From contig JAIOZK010000001.1 in assembly GCA_021740625.1 (NCBI GenBank), forward strand, positions 62,001-126,000: 64,000 nt of DNA, written 5' to 3'. Made by a program: the position numbers and the translations under genes. This stretch comes from Bacteroidales bacterium. GTDB taxonomy: Bacteria; Bacteroidota; Bacteroidia; Bacteroidales; JAIOZK01. Shown piece after piece: positions 38,152 to 47,131 of this stretch. Every line of letters begins with the position of its first letter. Within the stretch, counting starts at the first letter, position 1. Below the pieces are notes generated by a model, which was not told the origin of the DNA, searched no databases, and saw only the letters and a list, made by a program, of their open reading frames with translations.

Positions 38152-40161
38152 TTAATCCTGTGAATTCAGATATTTCAATTTGGCTTCAAATACCTGGAGA
38201 TCCTGTTTGGCTTTATCGATCTTTTTCATGAATTCTTTTTTCAGGACATCAGCTTTTTTGCTGTCGGCCAGGAAACCCACATTATTTTCCCATAAATGAA
38301 TATCCTCCCTCAACTTACTGATCTTGCCATTGAGGAAGTTTCTCTCCCGGCCCATGGCTCTCCTGGCGTTGGGATCTTCCTTCAGGTTCTCAACCTTGTT
38401 TTTATATGCCATGGTGCTGATCTCCATGGCACTGATCTTAAGCTTTTCAAGTTGGTCATCGATGGCTTTTCGAAATTCATTCTGAATACTGTCCTTTTGC
38501 TTAATGGGCACATGTCCGATGTCCATCCACCTGCGCTGAAATTCTTTGATAACATTCAGGTTTTCCTTCTTATCATCGCCGAAAGGATGATTTTTCAGAT
38601 CTTCAATAAGTTTCTTTTTATCATCAAGGTTTTTGGCTTCATGCTCATGAATATTCGAGAAATACTCTGATTTCTTGTTGAAAAAATGATCGTTAGCGGC
38701 ACGGAATCTTTTCCATATCTTATCAGAATATTTCCGGGGTACCGGACCGATCTTTTTCCATTCGCGCTGCAAATTAATGAGATCATCAGTAGTTTTTTTC
38801 CAGTCGGTATTATCCTGCAGGGCCTCAGCCTGTGCACAAAGATCAAGCTTCAGATTATAGTTGTTGAGTTGCTGCTCCTTTACCTGGTTAAAAAATTCAC
38901 GCCTGTTTTCGAAAAAAGCATTCAGAGAGGACTTGAAACGATCCCATATCTCATCATTGTGTTTTTTGGGTGCCGGACCAATGCTTTTCCATACCTTGAA
39001 CAACTCATTCATTTGCCTGGTATTTTCCTGCCAGTCCTTCATACCCTTATTTTCCCTGCCCAGGATATCTTCAGCCTTTTTGCAGAGTGCCGTTTTGGCT
39101 TCCAGGTTCCCCTCCTGCTGTTCTGAGAGCTGGGCATAGTGTTCTCTCCTCCTTTCATTAATTTTATCTGTTGCAGCTTTGAATCTTTCCCATACCTCAT
39201 CCTTTTTGTCCTGGGGAATGGGGCCAATTTCTTTGAACTTTTCATGTAATTTCTGAAGTTCCTTGAATGATTTGATAATGGAAGTTTCGAGCAAAAGTTC
39301 CTCTGCTTTCTCACAAAGCTCGATCTTGGCTTCCAGGTTCTTTTTAAGGTCAAGGTCCCTGAGTTCCTTGTTGATCTTTACCTTGTCAAAAAACTTCTCA
39401 ACAAGAAAATGATAGCTTTGCCAGAGATTGTTCACCTCACTGCGGGGCACCATTCCGATCTCTTTCCATTTCTCCTGCAGTTCCTTAAACTGATCATATG
39501 TTTTCTTCAGCGTTTCTTCCGAGTTGATCAGCTCTTTCAGATCCTCCAGTATTTGTTTCTTTTTCTCCAGGTTTTCCTGCTTACTTTTTTCAAGCTCCTT
39601 GTTGAACCGGGATTTATTTTGCCTGTATATGCTAAAGGCCAGGTCGAATCTTTGTTGTAGGTCATCTTTTTCTTCAGACTGTTCCCCGCTATCTTCTTTG
39701 ATAGACTTTTCGATCTGTTCCTGTTGTTCGTTCTTTGTTTTATTCAGATAAGCAACTTTGATCAGGGCAACCCTTGTTTTGATCTTGCTGATATCGGTTT
39801 CCTTGACTACTTCTTCGAGGATTTTAACCAGCTCCTGCCGGCTTAACTCATCAAACTTTTGCTGAGAATCGGGATCTTCATCAATGTCTTCATCCTCATC
39901 ATCTTCTCCTCCATCTTCCTCTACCGACTCTTCAGCTTTACTGTCAGAAACATTGTTGTCTGCTTCTTCTGTCTTTTCTTCTTCCTCTGTTGCTTTTTCA
40001 TCAATTTTTTCTTTTTCGGCTACAACAGTGGTTTCATCTGTTTTATTCTCTTCGGTTTGTTTTTCCTGATCAGTAGTTTCCAGTTTCTCTTTCTTTTCTG
40101 TTTCCGCATCCTGATTCAATGCGTTTTTGTCCTTTTCAGGTTGAGAAGTTTGTTCAGTCAT
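38152..40161 (-). CDS. DUF349 repeat protein
   Basis: 669 residues from the ATG at 40161 (MTEQTSQPEKD); an ATG seven codons upstream is less likely. About 110 N-terminal residues are acidic, E/K/D-rich and probably disordered (VEEDGGEDDEDEDID). Then follow at least five DUF349 repeats of ~70 residues, each three-helix with the pattern LQEKWKEIGMVPR, LHEKFKEIGPIPQDKKDEVWERF, WKSIGPAPKKHNDEIWDRF, WKKIGPVPRKYSDKIWKRF and RRWMDIGHVPIKQKDSIQNEF. A coiled coil ends the protein. There is no export signal. The function of DUF349 is not established. A minus-strand TAAATTTG box lies at 40277-40284. Confidence 0.9.
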   Translation of the reverse strand: MTEQTSQPEKDKNALNQDAETEKKEKLETTDQEKQTEENKTDETTVVAEKEKIDEKATEEEEKTEEADNNVSDSKAEESVEEDGGEDDEDEDIDEDPDSQQKFDELSRQELVKILEEVVKETDISKIKTRVALIKVAYLNKTKNEQQEQIEKSIKEDSGEQSEEKDDLQQRFDLAFSIYRQNKSRFNKELEKSKQENLEKKKQILEDLKELINSEETLKKTYDQFKELQEKWKEIGMVPRSEVNNLWQSYHFLVEKFFDKVKINKELRDLDLKKNLEAKIELCEKAEELLLETSIIKSFKELQKLHEKFKEIGPIPQDKKDEVWERFKAATDKINERRREHYAQLSEQQEGNLEAKTALCKKAEDILGRENKGMKDWQENTRQMNELFKVWKSIGPAPKKHNDEIWDRFKSSLNAFFENRREFFNQVKEQQLNNYNLKLDLCAQAEALQDNTDWKKTTDDLINLQREWKKIGPVPRKYSDKIWKRFRAANDHFFNKKSEYFSNIHEHEAKNLDDKKKLIEDLKNHPFGDDKKENLNVIKEFQRRWMDIGHVPIKQKDSIQNEFRKAIDDQLEKLKISAMEISTMAYKNKVENLKEDPNARRAMGRERNFLNGKISKLREDIHLWENNVGFLADSKKADVLKKEFMKKIDKAKQDLQVFEAKLKYLNSQD

Positions 40162-40276
40162 AAGTAAAAAATTTGTTGGCATTCTCCACCCCGATTATAC
40201 AGGGTTTTGATTCGTTGTTTTTTTATTACTATTTGATTTACAAAAAAAACCTTTTTACCTTTTGGCAAAAGAACTG

Positions 40277-40284
40277 CAAATTTA
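40277..40284 (-). promoter_or_regulatory. -7-like box TAAATTTG for the DUF349 gene
   Basis: Exact TAnnTTTG on the minus strand, about 115 nt upstream of the chosen start, which implies a long leader. Confidence 0.35.
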
Positions 40285-40349
40285 AGAATTATTTATTATT
40301 ACGCTGATTTAAATATCTCATGAGGTAATGGATAACAACTTGTGTATAA

Positions 40350-42653
40350 TCAGTCGAAAATAGAGCGGTTGAACAATATATATCCAAAATTCAGGAAAAC
40401 CGAGAAGGAATCACGTGTACGGTCGTAATAATTAACACTAAGACTGAGCGGGCCAACCGGGCTGAAGAAAACAAGGGTGGAAGAGCCGATAACCGACCTG
40501 TCCTCAAACTCCTTTCCAAAAACAGCTTTTCTGGTTAGGAAATCCTGACTGATCTGCCTGTAGGGTTGCATGACATATCCTTCGAGTCGAAAATCCAGGT
40601 TTTTCATGATTGAGAAAACTGCTTTTAATCCCAGAGCTCCGTAATTAAACGCCCGGTAGTTGGGTAAAAAAAGTGTTTTGATTTCCGGAATGGGTTCAAA
40701 AGCTTTTGCGGCCAGGATACTGGAAGTATAATTGTTAAATAACTTTTGGTTTGAAAGGTAAAGTTCCGAATAGAACCCGAATTTGATGCTCTGGAAAGAA
40801 TCAAAATAATTATCATAAATCATATTCAGGCTGAAATAGTCATGTTTCTGCGTTGCAAGCTCGTTTTCTTCCATGGTAGAACCAGGAGTATTGGTTTCCT
40901 TTCCTGTGATGTAGCGCATGTTCAGCATCAACCTGGCACCTGCGGATGGAAACTGCTTCCGGTTCAATGAATTTAATTCGACTTTGAAGAAAGGGCTGAC
41001 CAGATCGAAATGAGTCACATCAGCCGTGTCAAGTCTTGTAAAAGTATTGGTCTGATAGTATTCTTCCTTTACCCGCCCGAAATTAAGTCCGCTAAGGATC
41101 TTTCCTGTATTTCCAAAAGGAAGTCCAAGTTGCAGGTACGTAAGATTCTCATTATCGATCAGGAAAGAAGGGTCTTTGTCCTCAAAAAAATACGTTGTGT
41201 TTTTAAAATAATCCCGGTGATTGTATATATAACCAAATTGAATAAAATAGGGCAAACGACTGGGAAAATCGAATTTCCCATCAAACTTGAATGAACTGTA
41301 AAATCGGCCGAAATAAGCATTGGTATAGAGACTCGTAGCCACTTTTCCCAGTGAATTATACTGTAGTCCCACGAATGCTTCATTGACTGCGCTTGTGGAA
41401 ATATTGCCTCCGAATTCGGCAACAAACTGTTCAGTCCGATCCACATTCAGATAGAGATCATAATACCCTGATGACGTATTGTAGGTAAGTTGAGGATAAA
41501 TAAAATCGAACTTATTATCAGCAATCAGGCGGAAATATCCTTTTTTAAGCTCATCCATGTTTATGTAATGTTCGCCCTGCATCAACTGTTTTGCAATATA
41601 AATCGATTTGGGTCTGTTCACTCCCCTGGTATACACCGTATCGATAATCAGATCGGGTTGCCGGTTTTTGAATTGTTCACGCATTTCACGCAAATCAGCA
41701 TGTTTGCGTCTGGTTAGGATCAGTGATTTTATGTCGGCCATTTGCCGGTAGGCTTGCACGTATCCGCTATCGACATAACTTTTTGCCCTGGAAAAATCGA
41801 TCACGTTTACCCTGCCAATATTATGTTCGATGATCAGTCCATTTTCCTGTCCTATGGTATAATCTGTATTCATCATCAGCATATTCTGGATTTGCGAGAT
41901 GATGTTATCCTGGGAAGGTGATGAATAATTGCCTGCTGCTTTGCTTCCGATGATTACATCAGGACCAAAGTCCTGTTTCATGATATCTGCCGGAAAGTTA
42001 TTATACATACCACCGTCAAACAAAAGTTTGTTATTTATTTTGATCGGTTTAAAATAGAAAGGGTAAGTCATAGAGGCCCTGACAGCACTGCTTAGCGAAC
42101 CATCCTCAAATAATACAGCTTTGTTAGAATCAATGTCGGAGGCAACACAGCGAAAAGGGATCATGAGGCTATCGAACTTATAATCGGCAACTGCCGAAGG
42201 ACCTGCAAAATATTCCATAAAGGCATAATCCATGGAATACGGAGAAACGATATTGGTCGGTAAAATGCTGCTGAGGCTTTCATCCAGGGTAAATGGGACA
42301 TTGATCCAGGAGGCATTTGGATCCTTTTCTTTGAAAAAAAACTTATATTCTCCGCTGATATCTCCACTGGCCCATTTTCTGACTTCTTCGGAAGTAAGAA
42401 TATCCTCAATTTGTTCGGGGGTATATCCGCTTGCATATAAGGCTCCAATAATGGCACCCATAGATGTACCGGTAATATAATCGATCGGGATCTGGTTTTC
42501 TTCAAGAGCTTTCAGCACACCAATGTGACATACGCCTTTGGAACCGCCACCACTCAAGACCAAGCCAACGCGCTGTGCATTCATCGAAATACTGGCAAAG
42601 AGCAAGAATAAAATGGTAAATCGAACAAATATTTTTCTACAATCGAAATTCAT
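40350..42653 (-). CDS. patatin-like phospholipase fused to outer-membrane beta barrel
   Basis: 767 residues from an ATG at 42653; ATGs up to six codons upstream are possible. Signal peptide ending SMNAQ, then a patatin domain with oxyanion loop LSGGGSKGVCHIG, nucleophile Ser in TGTSMG (residue 70 of the longest form) and catalytic Asp in FDGGMYNNFP. A POTRA-like segment (about 320-385, PDLIIDTVYTRGVNRPKSI) leads into a ~390-residue BamA/surface-antigen-type barrel ending GYILFNRSIFD. The layout is that of PlpD-type (type Vd) phospholipases. It is expected to be anchored in the outer membrane with the lipase domain on the periplasmic or outer face. All catalytic residues are kept. Confidence 0.92.
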   Translation of the reverse strand: MNFDCRKIFVRFTILFLLFASISMNAQRVGLVLSGGGSKGVCHIGVLKALEENQIPIDYITGTSMGAIIGALYASGYTPEQIEDILTSEEVRKWASGDISGEYKFFFKEKDPNASWINVPFTLDESLSSILPTNIVSPYSMDYAFMEYFAGPSAVADYKFDSLMIPFRCVASDIDSNKAVLFEDGSLSSAVRASMTYPFYFKPIKINNKLLFDGGMYNNFPADIMKQDFGPDVIIGSKAAGNYSSPSQDNIISQIQNMLMMNTDYTIGQENGLIIEHNIGRVNVIDFSRAKSYVDSGYVQAYRQMADIKSLILTRRKHADLREMREQFKNRQPDLIIDTVYTRGVNRPKSIYIAKQLMQGEHYINMDELKKGYFRLIADNKFDFIYPQLTYNTSSGYYDLYLNVDRTEQFVAEFGGNISTSAVNEAFVGLQYNSLGKVATSLYTNAYFGRFYSSFKFDGKFDFPSRLPYFIQFGYIYNHRDYFKNTTYFFEDKDPSFLIDNENLTYLQLGLPFGNTGKILSGLNFGRVKEEYYQTNTFTRLDTADVTHFDLVSPFFKVELNSLNRKQFPSAGARLMLNMRYITGKETNTPGSTMEENELATQKHDYFSLNMIYDNYFDSFQSIKFGFYSELYLSNQKLFNNYTSSILAAKAFEPIPEIKTLFLPNYRAFNYGALGLKAVFSIMKNLDFRLEGYVMQPYRQISQDFLTRKAVFGKEFEDRSVIGSSTLVFFSPVGPLSLSVNYYDRTRDSFSVFLNFGYILFNRSIFD

Positions 42654-42691
42654 CAACATCATACTTTGCAATGTAAAAGTATTAAATGTTT

Positions 42692-42724
42692 CAAAAAAAA
42701 AGCAGGTTTCTCCAACCTGCTTTT
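42692..42724 (-). terminator. rho-independent terminator after the PLP enzyme
   Basis: Read on the minus strand, agcaggtt pairs with aacctgct (8 bp) around five bases and is followed by eight T. It separates the PLP gene from the patatin gene downstream. Confidence 0.85.
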
Positions 42725-42746
42725 CAATATAATTTCGAAAACAATT

Positions 42747-43922
42747 TTATTTCATTGCCTGGTCCAGATCATGAATGATATCTTCCACATTTTCTATTCC
42801 GACAGACAACCTGACCAGATCATCAGTAATTCCGGCTTTTATTTTGGATTCCTTGCTTAATTTGGAGTGGGTCATAGAAGCCGGATGCTGGATGAGAGTT
42901 TCAATTCCGCCAAGAGATACTGCGAGCAATGCCAGTTTTACCTTGTTCATCATTTTTTCTCCTGCTTTAAATCCACCTTTCAACCCGAAGCTGATCATGG
43001 CACCCGGTCCCGACATTTGTTTTTTTGCCAGTTCATGTTGGGGATGAGACGCAAGTCCGGGATATTTCACCCAATCAACAGCAGGATGATCTTCAAGAAA
43101 ATGAGCCACTTTGATTGCATTTTTCTGTGCACGCTCAATCCTGATCGCAAGTGTTTTCAATCCTCTTCTTACCAAAAATGCCTGAGAAGGATCCATATTA
43201 AAGCCCATGTTTGTCAGCACCGGCCGGATCTTTTTATAATGTTCTTCTGTTTTGGTAACGATCATCCCTGCTACAACATCTGCATGACCGTTGATAAACT
43301 TTGTCATGGAATGCAAGACAATGTCTGCTCCCATATCCAGTGGTTTTTGAAGATACGGACTGCAAAAGGTATTGTCCACACAGAGGGGAATCCCGGATTC
43401 ATGGGCCAGTTCAGCCACTTTCCTGATATCAGTGATTCCCATGGTTGGATTTGCCGGGGTCTCCACATAGATCAGCTTTGTATTCGGTTTGATTGCATCC
43501 CTTACCTTCTTCCAGTCGGAAGTATTCACAAATGTAGATTCAACATCGAATCGGGGATAAATACTTTCGAGCACTGCCCGGGAAGGACCATAAACTGCAT
43601 CTGAACTCACAATATGGTCGCCCGCCCCCAGGTAAGTCATATAAATGGTATTGATCGCTCCCATGCCTGAGGATGCAGAAATACCATCAAATCCATTTTC
43701 AAGCACGGCCACTGCGCGTTCAAGATCACGTATTGTAGGATTGCCAAGCCGTGTGTAAATAAATCCATCCGATTGACCGGAAAAACACTTGGCCCCATGT
43801 TCGGCACTTTCAAATTTAAAAGTTGAAGTTTGATAAATGGGCGTAACAGCGCTTCCAAGGCCATCTTCAAAATCACCCGCGTGAATCAGTTTGGAATCGA
43901 ATCCAGCATCTTTAATATCCAT
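42747..43922 (-). CDS. PLP-dependent sulfur amino-acid enzyme (Cys/Met metabolism family)
   Basis: 391 residues from the ATG at 43922 (MDIKDAGFDSKLIHAG); a frame extension 22 codons upstream has no family match. Fold-type I motifs: TPIYQTSTF, FIYTRLGNPT, ASSGMGAI, YVETPANPTMGITDI, VDNTFCSPYLQKPLDMGADIVLHSMTKFINGHADVVAG (the Lys of SMTKF binds PLP), and SLGGIETLIQHPASMTHS with VRLSVGIENVEDIIHDL. The family includes cystathionine gamma-synthase, cystathionine gamma-lyase and methionine gamma-lyase. The YGPSRA loop is not decisive, so I do not choose among them. Confidence 0.9.
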   Translation of the reverse strand: MDIKDAGFDSKLIHAGDFEDGLGSAVTPIYQTSTFKFESAEHGAKCFSGQSDGFIYTRLGNPTIRDLERAVAVLENGFDGISASSGMGAINTIYMTYLGAGDHIVSSDAVYGPSRAVLESIYPRFDVESTFVNTSDWKKVRDAIKPNTKLIYVETPANPTMGITDIRKVAELAHESGIPLCVDNTFCSPYLQKPLDMGADIVLHSMTKFINGHADVVAGMIVTKTEEHYKKIRPVLTNMGFNMDPSQAFLVRRGLKTLAIRIERAQKNAIKVAHFLEDHPAVDWVKYPGLASHPQHELAKKQMSGPGAMISFGLKGGFKAGEKMMNKVKLALLAVSLGGIETLIQHPASMTHSKLSKESKIKAGITDDLVRLSVGIENVEDIIHDLDQAMK

Positions 43923-43975
43923 AACTATTTTTTTATTTTGTTTAAATTCTATGATCTCCCCTGCAGCATACCAGG

Positions 43976-44329
43976 TCAGTGATCGCAAAGATTTTCACCG
44001 GCCTGTAAATTATCATGCAACAGATCCAACACAAGTTCTTCTGCTTCCTTTTGAGGAGCCCCCACGTAAACATTGATCTTATTCTGTAGAAATAAATTGA
44101 TGGCTTTTTGGCCCATTCCGCCGGCAATTACATCATCAACATTTTGTTGTTTCAGCCATAAGGGAAAAACGCCCGGTTCATGTGCCGGGGGATTTACCAC
44201 CTCTTTGGAAGCGATTGATTTGTCTTCAATTTCAAAAAGCGCAAATTGCTCACAATGTCCGAAATGAGCAGCCATAATGCCCTGAGACAGGGGAATTGCT
44301 ATTTTTCTCTTTTCCATCTCATTATTCAT
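43976..44329 (-). CDS. NifX/NifB-NafY family dinitrogenase-cofactor-like protein
   Basis: 117 residues in the small MTH1175-like class of the NifX family: RKIAIPLSQGIMAAHFGHCEQFALFEIED, a central VVNPPAHEPGVFPLWL and the GGMGQKAINLFLQNKINVYVGA nucleotide-fold-like motif. Such proteins bind iron-sulfur or iron-molybdenum cofactor fragments in some relatives, but no nitrogenase genes are present here. The ATG overlaps the stop of the DUF134 gene (ATGAATAA, 8 bp), so the two are translationally coupled. A role in iron-sulfur or metal handling is inferred. Confidence 0.88.
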   Translation of the reverse strand: MNNEMEKRKIAIPLSQGIMAAHFGHCEQFALFEIEDKSIASKEVVNPPAHEPGVFPLWLKQQNVDDVIAGGMGQKAINLFLQNKINVYVGAPQKEAEELVLDLLHDNLQAGENLCDH

Positions 44330-44942
44330 TTTGTTTCTTTATTTTTAAGATTTTCTGGTGACCGGCCGAACCTTCACGTACAAGCGAAACCCCGCAATCA
44401 GGGCAATTGTTAAGACGACAGGGCACACCGGCAACATGTTCAAATTGACGGTTGCATGCAGGACAGAGGCAATAACCCGACTTTGAATTTTGATTATTGT
44501 CGAAATTTCCAGGCCCGCCATGTATAGCCTCTTCAGGTTTTACCGCATGAATTTTATCCGACCCGCAGACCTTACATTTCAGAAGACTTTCCTGACTGAC
44601 AGGAATTTTCATTTCGCTTCCACAACAGTCGCATAAAAACCATTGATCTATGAACTCAACCGAACCTCCCCCGATTACGATAGAAGCCGATTCGGTGAGT
44701 GCCTTGGCAATTTTTCTCCGGGCCGATTCATAAATCCTGGTGAAAGTCGGCCTGGAAACATCCATGCTGCTTGCAGCTTCTTCCTGCGACATACCCTCGT
44801 AATCACATAATCTGATAGATTCATACTCTTCAAAAAAAAGTACTACCGACTGCCCTTTGACCACTGAAGGCCCAAAAGGTCTGAGGCCTTTCACATGCGG
44901 AGGCCTGCCCATTTTCCTGTTTCTTTTCGGACGTGGTGTCAT
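44322..44942 (-). CDS. DUF134 helix-turn-helix protein with zinc-ribbon tail
   Basis: 206 residues. The N-terminal DUF134 domain (1-100, GRPPHVKGLRPFGPSV and a helix-turn-helix YEGMSQEEAASSMDVSRPTFTRIYESARRKIAKAL) resembles sigma-70 region 4. It is followed by two or three Cys-rich zinc knuckles (CDCCGSEMKI, CKVCGSDKIH, CLCPACNRQFEHV, CRLNNCPDCGVSL). DUF134 proteins commonly neighbour NifX-like genes, as here, and are thought to be regulators. The start at 44942 is only 10 nt from a TATCTTTG box, so its leader is very short. Confidence 0.88.
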   Translation of the reverse strand: MTPRPKRNRKMGRPPHVKGLRPFGPSVVKGQSVVLFFEEYESIRLCDYEGMSQEEAASSMDVSRPTFTRIYESARRKIAKALTESASIVIGGGSVEFIDQWFLCDCCGSEMKIPVSQESLLKCKVCGSDKIHAVKPEEAIHGGPGNFDNNQNSKSGYCLCPACNRQFEHVAGVPCRLNNCPDCGVSLVREGSAGHQKILKIKKQNE

Positions 44943-44952
44943 ATTCCGGCCA

Positions 44953-44960
44953 CAAAGATA
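44953..44960 (-). promoter_or_regulatory. -7-like box TATCTTTG before the DUF134 gene
   Basis: Exact TAnnTTTG on the minus strand, 10 nt before the start codon. A leaderless-like mRNA is likely. Confidence 0.5.
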
Positions 44961-45043
44961 ATGAACATATGATCATTACTTCCGGTAAAATTATTTTTTT
45001 TCAAAAAATTTATTCGTGTCATTTAATACAATACGATTCAAAA

Positions 45044-45553
45044 TCAGAAGGGCCAGAATTTGTTGTCGAACCATATATCTTCCTTGAGTTCTTCGTTCAT
45101 CCTGTGCAAAAGCTTATGATGAGTCCTTTCCCAATCTGCCAGCATCTGATACATTTCCTTTTCATTTTCATCTTCAGCTTCCTCTGCCCTTTTCGAGTAT
45201 GTTTCAATGGCGCGGTTTTCGAACTCAATGGCCGCAGAGATGGCCGCAGCTTCGTAATCAGCAGCACCTATCTCCTTTTTAAGATCTTCCGAAAGAATTT
45301 TATTCACTTCTGTTTCATCAGCTTTTAAATGCAGCTCATTTTTCAGAAATTTCCTGTTTTTCTCATAATGAGCAAATTGCTTTGAAAGAAATTCTATGTG
45401 CTCATCTTCCTCCTCGGCCAGGGTTGAAAAAATTTCTTTCACTGCCTTGCTCTGAGTTTGCCTGGCTACTGTTGAATAAAATGCCTTCCCCCTCTTTTCC
45501 AGCAAAATGGCGGTCTTTAAAATTTCTGTTGCTTTCTTTTGTTCCATATCCAT
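45044..45553 (-). CDS. ferritin-like (rubrerythrin-type) protein
   Basis: 169 residues forming a four-helix bundle with diiron ligand motifs: Glu in LLEKRGKAFY, EEEDEHIEF (ExxH), Glu in AAIEFENRAIETY and a final ADWERTHHK. The rubredoxin-like C-terminal iron site of classical rubrerythrin is absent, so this is the erythrin/ferritin-like core only. The fold is used for peroxide reduction or iron storage. It is cytoplasmic. It heads a same-strand run with DUF134 and NifX-like genes, 101 bp apart, consistent with metal or redox housekeeping in an anaerobe, but with its own promoter box. Confidence 0.88.
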   Translation of the reverse strand: MDMEQKKATEILKTAILLEKRGKAFYSTVARQTQSKAVKEIFSTLAEEEDEHIEFLSKQFAHYEKNRKFLKNELHLKADETEVNKILSEDLKKEIGAADYEAAAISAAIEFENRAIETYSKRAEEAEDENEKEMYQMLADWERTHHKLLHRMNEELKEDIWFDNKFWPF

Positions 45554-45572
45554 TTTTTATTTGTTATCGTCA

Positions 45573-45580
45573 CAAAGTTA
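45573..45580 (-). promoter_or_regulatory. -7-like box TAACTTTG for the ferritin-like gene
   Basis: Exact TAnnTTTG on the minus strand, 19 nt upstream of the start codon at 45553. Confidence 0.5.
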
Positions 45581-45642
45581 GGATTTTCGCCGGAATGCTA
45601 TCTATTCCACTTTAAAATAACAAGAAGATGCTGATCATTTCC

Positions 45643-45650
45643 TATTTTTG
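45643..45650 (+). promoter_or_regulatory. -7-like box TATTTTTG overlapping the 5' end of the kinase-RapZ frame
   Basis: Exact TAnnTTTG lying between the first in-frame ATG (45628) and the next ATG (45655). Transcription from it would begin at or beside the second ATG, so it favours the shorter start. Confidence 0.45.
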
Positions 45651-45654
45651 TGTG

Positions 45655-47085
45655 ATGGCTTTTTTAAAGGAAACAGCAAAAAACATTGAGAGCATATTCA
45701 CAGAATGGTCAGGAGAATCACCAGCGGAGATAAACCCTCTGCCCGGATCAGGTTCCATAAGATCTTATTTCCGGGTGAAAGGAAAATCAAAAAAAGCCAT
45801 TGCTGCTTATAATCCTGATAAAAAGGAAAATGAATCCTTCATATATCTCAGCCATCACTTTTACAGCAAGGGCTTGAATGTTCCTGAGATTTACGCTTTT
45901 CGCAATGAACTTAATCTTTACCTGATTGAAGATCTGGGTGATGATATTCTATTCGACCGCATACTGGCGGAAAAAAACAACTTAACAAGCGGGACAAAAG
46001 AACTGATCAAATCAAGTTTAAGGAGTCTGGCCGAATTACAGCTCAGGGGTAGCCGTGGAATTGATTTCTCAAAGTGTTATCCCCGCGCCAGGTTTGATGC
46101 TCAATCAATACAATGGGATCTTGAGTATTTTAAGTATCATTTCCTGAAAATATTTGACATACCTTTTGACGAGCAAAAACTGGAAAATGATTTTCAATCC
46201 CTGAAAAATATGCTCTTGCAAGCCGGGCATCAATATTTCATGCACCGTGATTTTCAGTCACGCAACATCATGATCAAAAACAACACACCCTGTTTCATAG
46301 ACTACCAGGGTGGCAGAAAGGGACCTTTGCAATACGATCTCGTTTCTTTCCTTTTCCAGGTGAGGGCTGAATTTCCATGGGTATTCAAGATGGAGATGAT
46401 CGATTATTATAAGCAGGAACTGAGCAAATGGATAAAAGTTTCAGGAAAGGATTTCGATCATGAGCTTTTTCTTCTTGCATACCTGCGCCTGATGCAGGTT
46501 TTTGGTGCCTATGGTTACAGGGGGATCATTCAAAACAAGAATCATTTTCTGATGAGTATTCCATTTGCATTGAAGGCCCTGGAGGAACTGAGAAGGAAGG
46601 TAGAATTACCAGGTAATCTTCCGGAAATCAGAAAAATATACAACTACATGCTGCACATACAAACCGGCATGCCGATCCAGAAAATGGAGCCCGAAAAACT
46701 GCAGCTCAGCATATCAAGTTTTTCCTTTAAGCATGGTACCCCAAAAGATTATACAGGAAACGGTGGCGGTTATGTTTTTGATTGTCGTGCCCTGCCCAAT
46801 CCCGGAAGAATTGAAAAATACAAAAGTTTTGATGGAAAAGATCATGCTGTCATTCAATATCTGCAGGAATTTGCGGAAGTAGAGACATTCATCAAAAAAT
46901 GCCATGATCTTGTCAATATCTCGATCCGGAATTACCTCGAAAGGGGTTTCAAACATTTATCGGTTAGCTTTGGTTGTACGGGGGGACAACATCGAAGTGT
47001 ATATTGTGCTGAACAATTGTACCGACTGCTGAAAAAAGACTCCAGACTGAAACTGAATATCTATCACAAAGAATTAAAGGATTGA
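45655..47085 (+). CDS. AmgK-like sugar kinase fused to RapZ C-terminal domain
   Basis: 476 residues from the ATG at 45655. Residues ~1-340 are an aminoglycoside-phosphotransferase-fold kinase: GSGSIRSYFRVKG, LYLIEDLGDDILFDR, catalytic HRDFQSRNIM (His197-Arg-Asp199) and metal-binding CFIDYQGGRKGPLQYDLVSFL. It is closest to the AmgK type that phosphorylates MurNAc/GlcNAc at C1. Residues ~349-476 match the RapZ C-terminal domain: SFSFKHGTP, YVFDCRALPNPGR and the diagnostic SFGCTGGQHRSVYCAEQL. The RapZ N-terminal P-loop domain is absent. In E. coli RapZ this domain senses glucosamine-6-phosphate. The MurU-like gene follows after 46 bp, supporting a muropeptide-sugar salvage role. Confidence 0.85.
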   Translation: MAFLKETAKNIESIFTEWSGESPAEINPLPGSGSIRSYFRVKGKSKKAIAAYNPDKKENESFIYLSHHFYSKGLNVPEIYAFRNELNLYLIEDLGDDILFDRILAEKNNLTSGTKELIKSSLRSLAELQLRGSRGIDFSKCYPRARFDAQSIQWDLEYFKYHFLKIFDIPFDEQKLENDFQSLKNMLLQAGHQYFMHRDFQSRNIMIKNNTPCFIDYQGGRKGPLQYDLVSFLFQVRAEFPWVFKMEMIDYYKQELSKWIKVSGKDFDHELFLLAYLRLMQVFGAYGYRGIIQNKNHFLMSIPFALKALEELRRKVELPGNLPEIRKIYNYMLHIQTGMPIQKMEPEKLQLSISSFSFKHGTPKDYTGNGGGYVFDCRALPNPGRIEKYKSFDGKDHAVIQYLQEFAEVETFIKKCHDLVNISIRNYLERGFKHLSVSFGCTGGQHRSVYCAEQLYRLLKKDSRLKLNIYHKELKD

Positions 47086-47131
47086 TGAAGGTGAAAAACA
47101 ATATGCAAACCCGTAAAGATCTGATTATGAA

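Noticed and set aside
43976..44329. Part of a nitrogenase cluster
   Set aside because: The NifX-like protein belongs to the small MTH1175-like class, and no nif structural or assembly genes are in the window.
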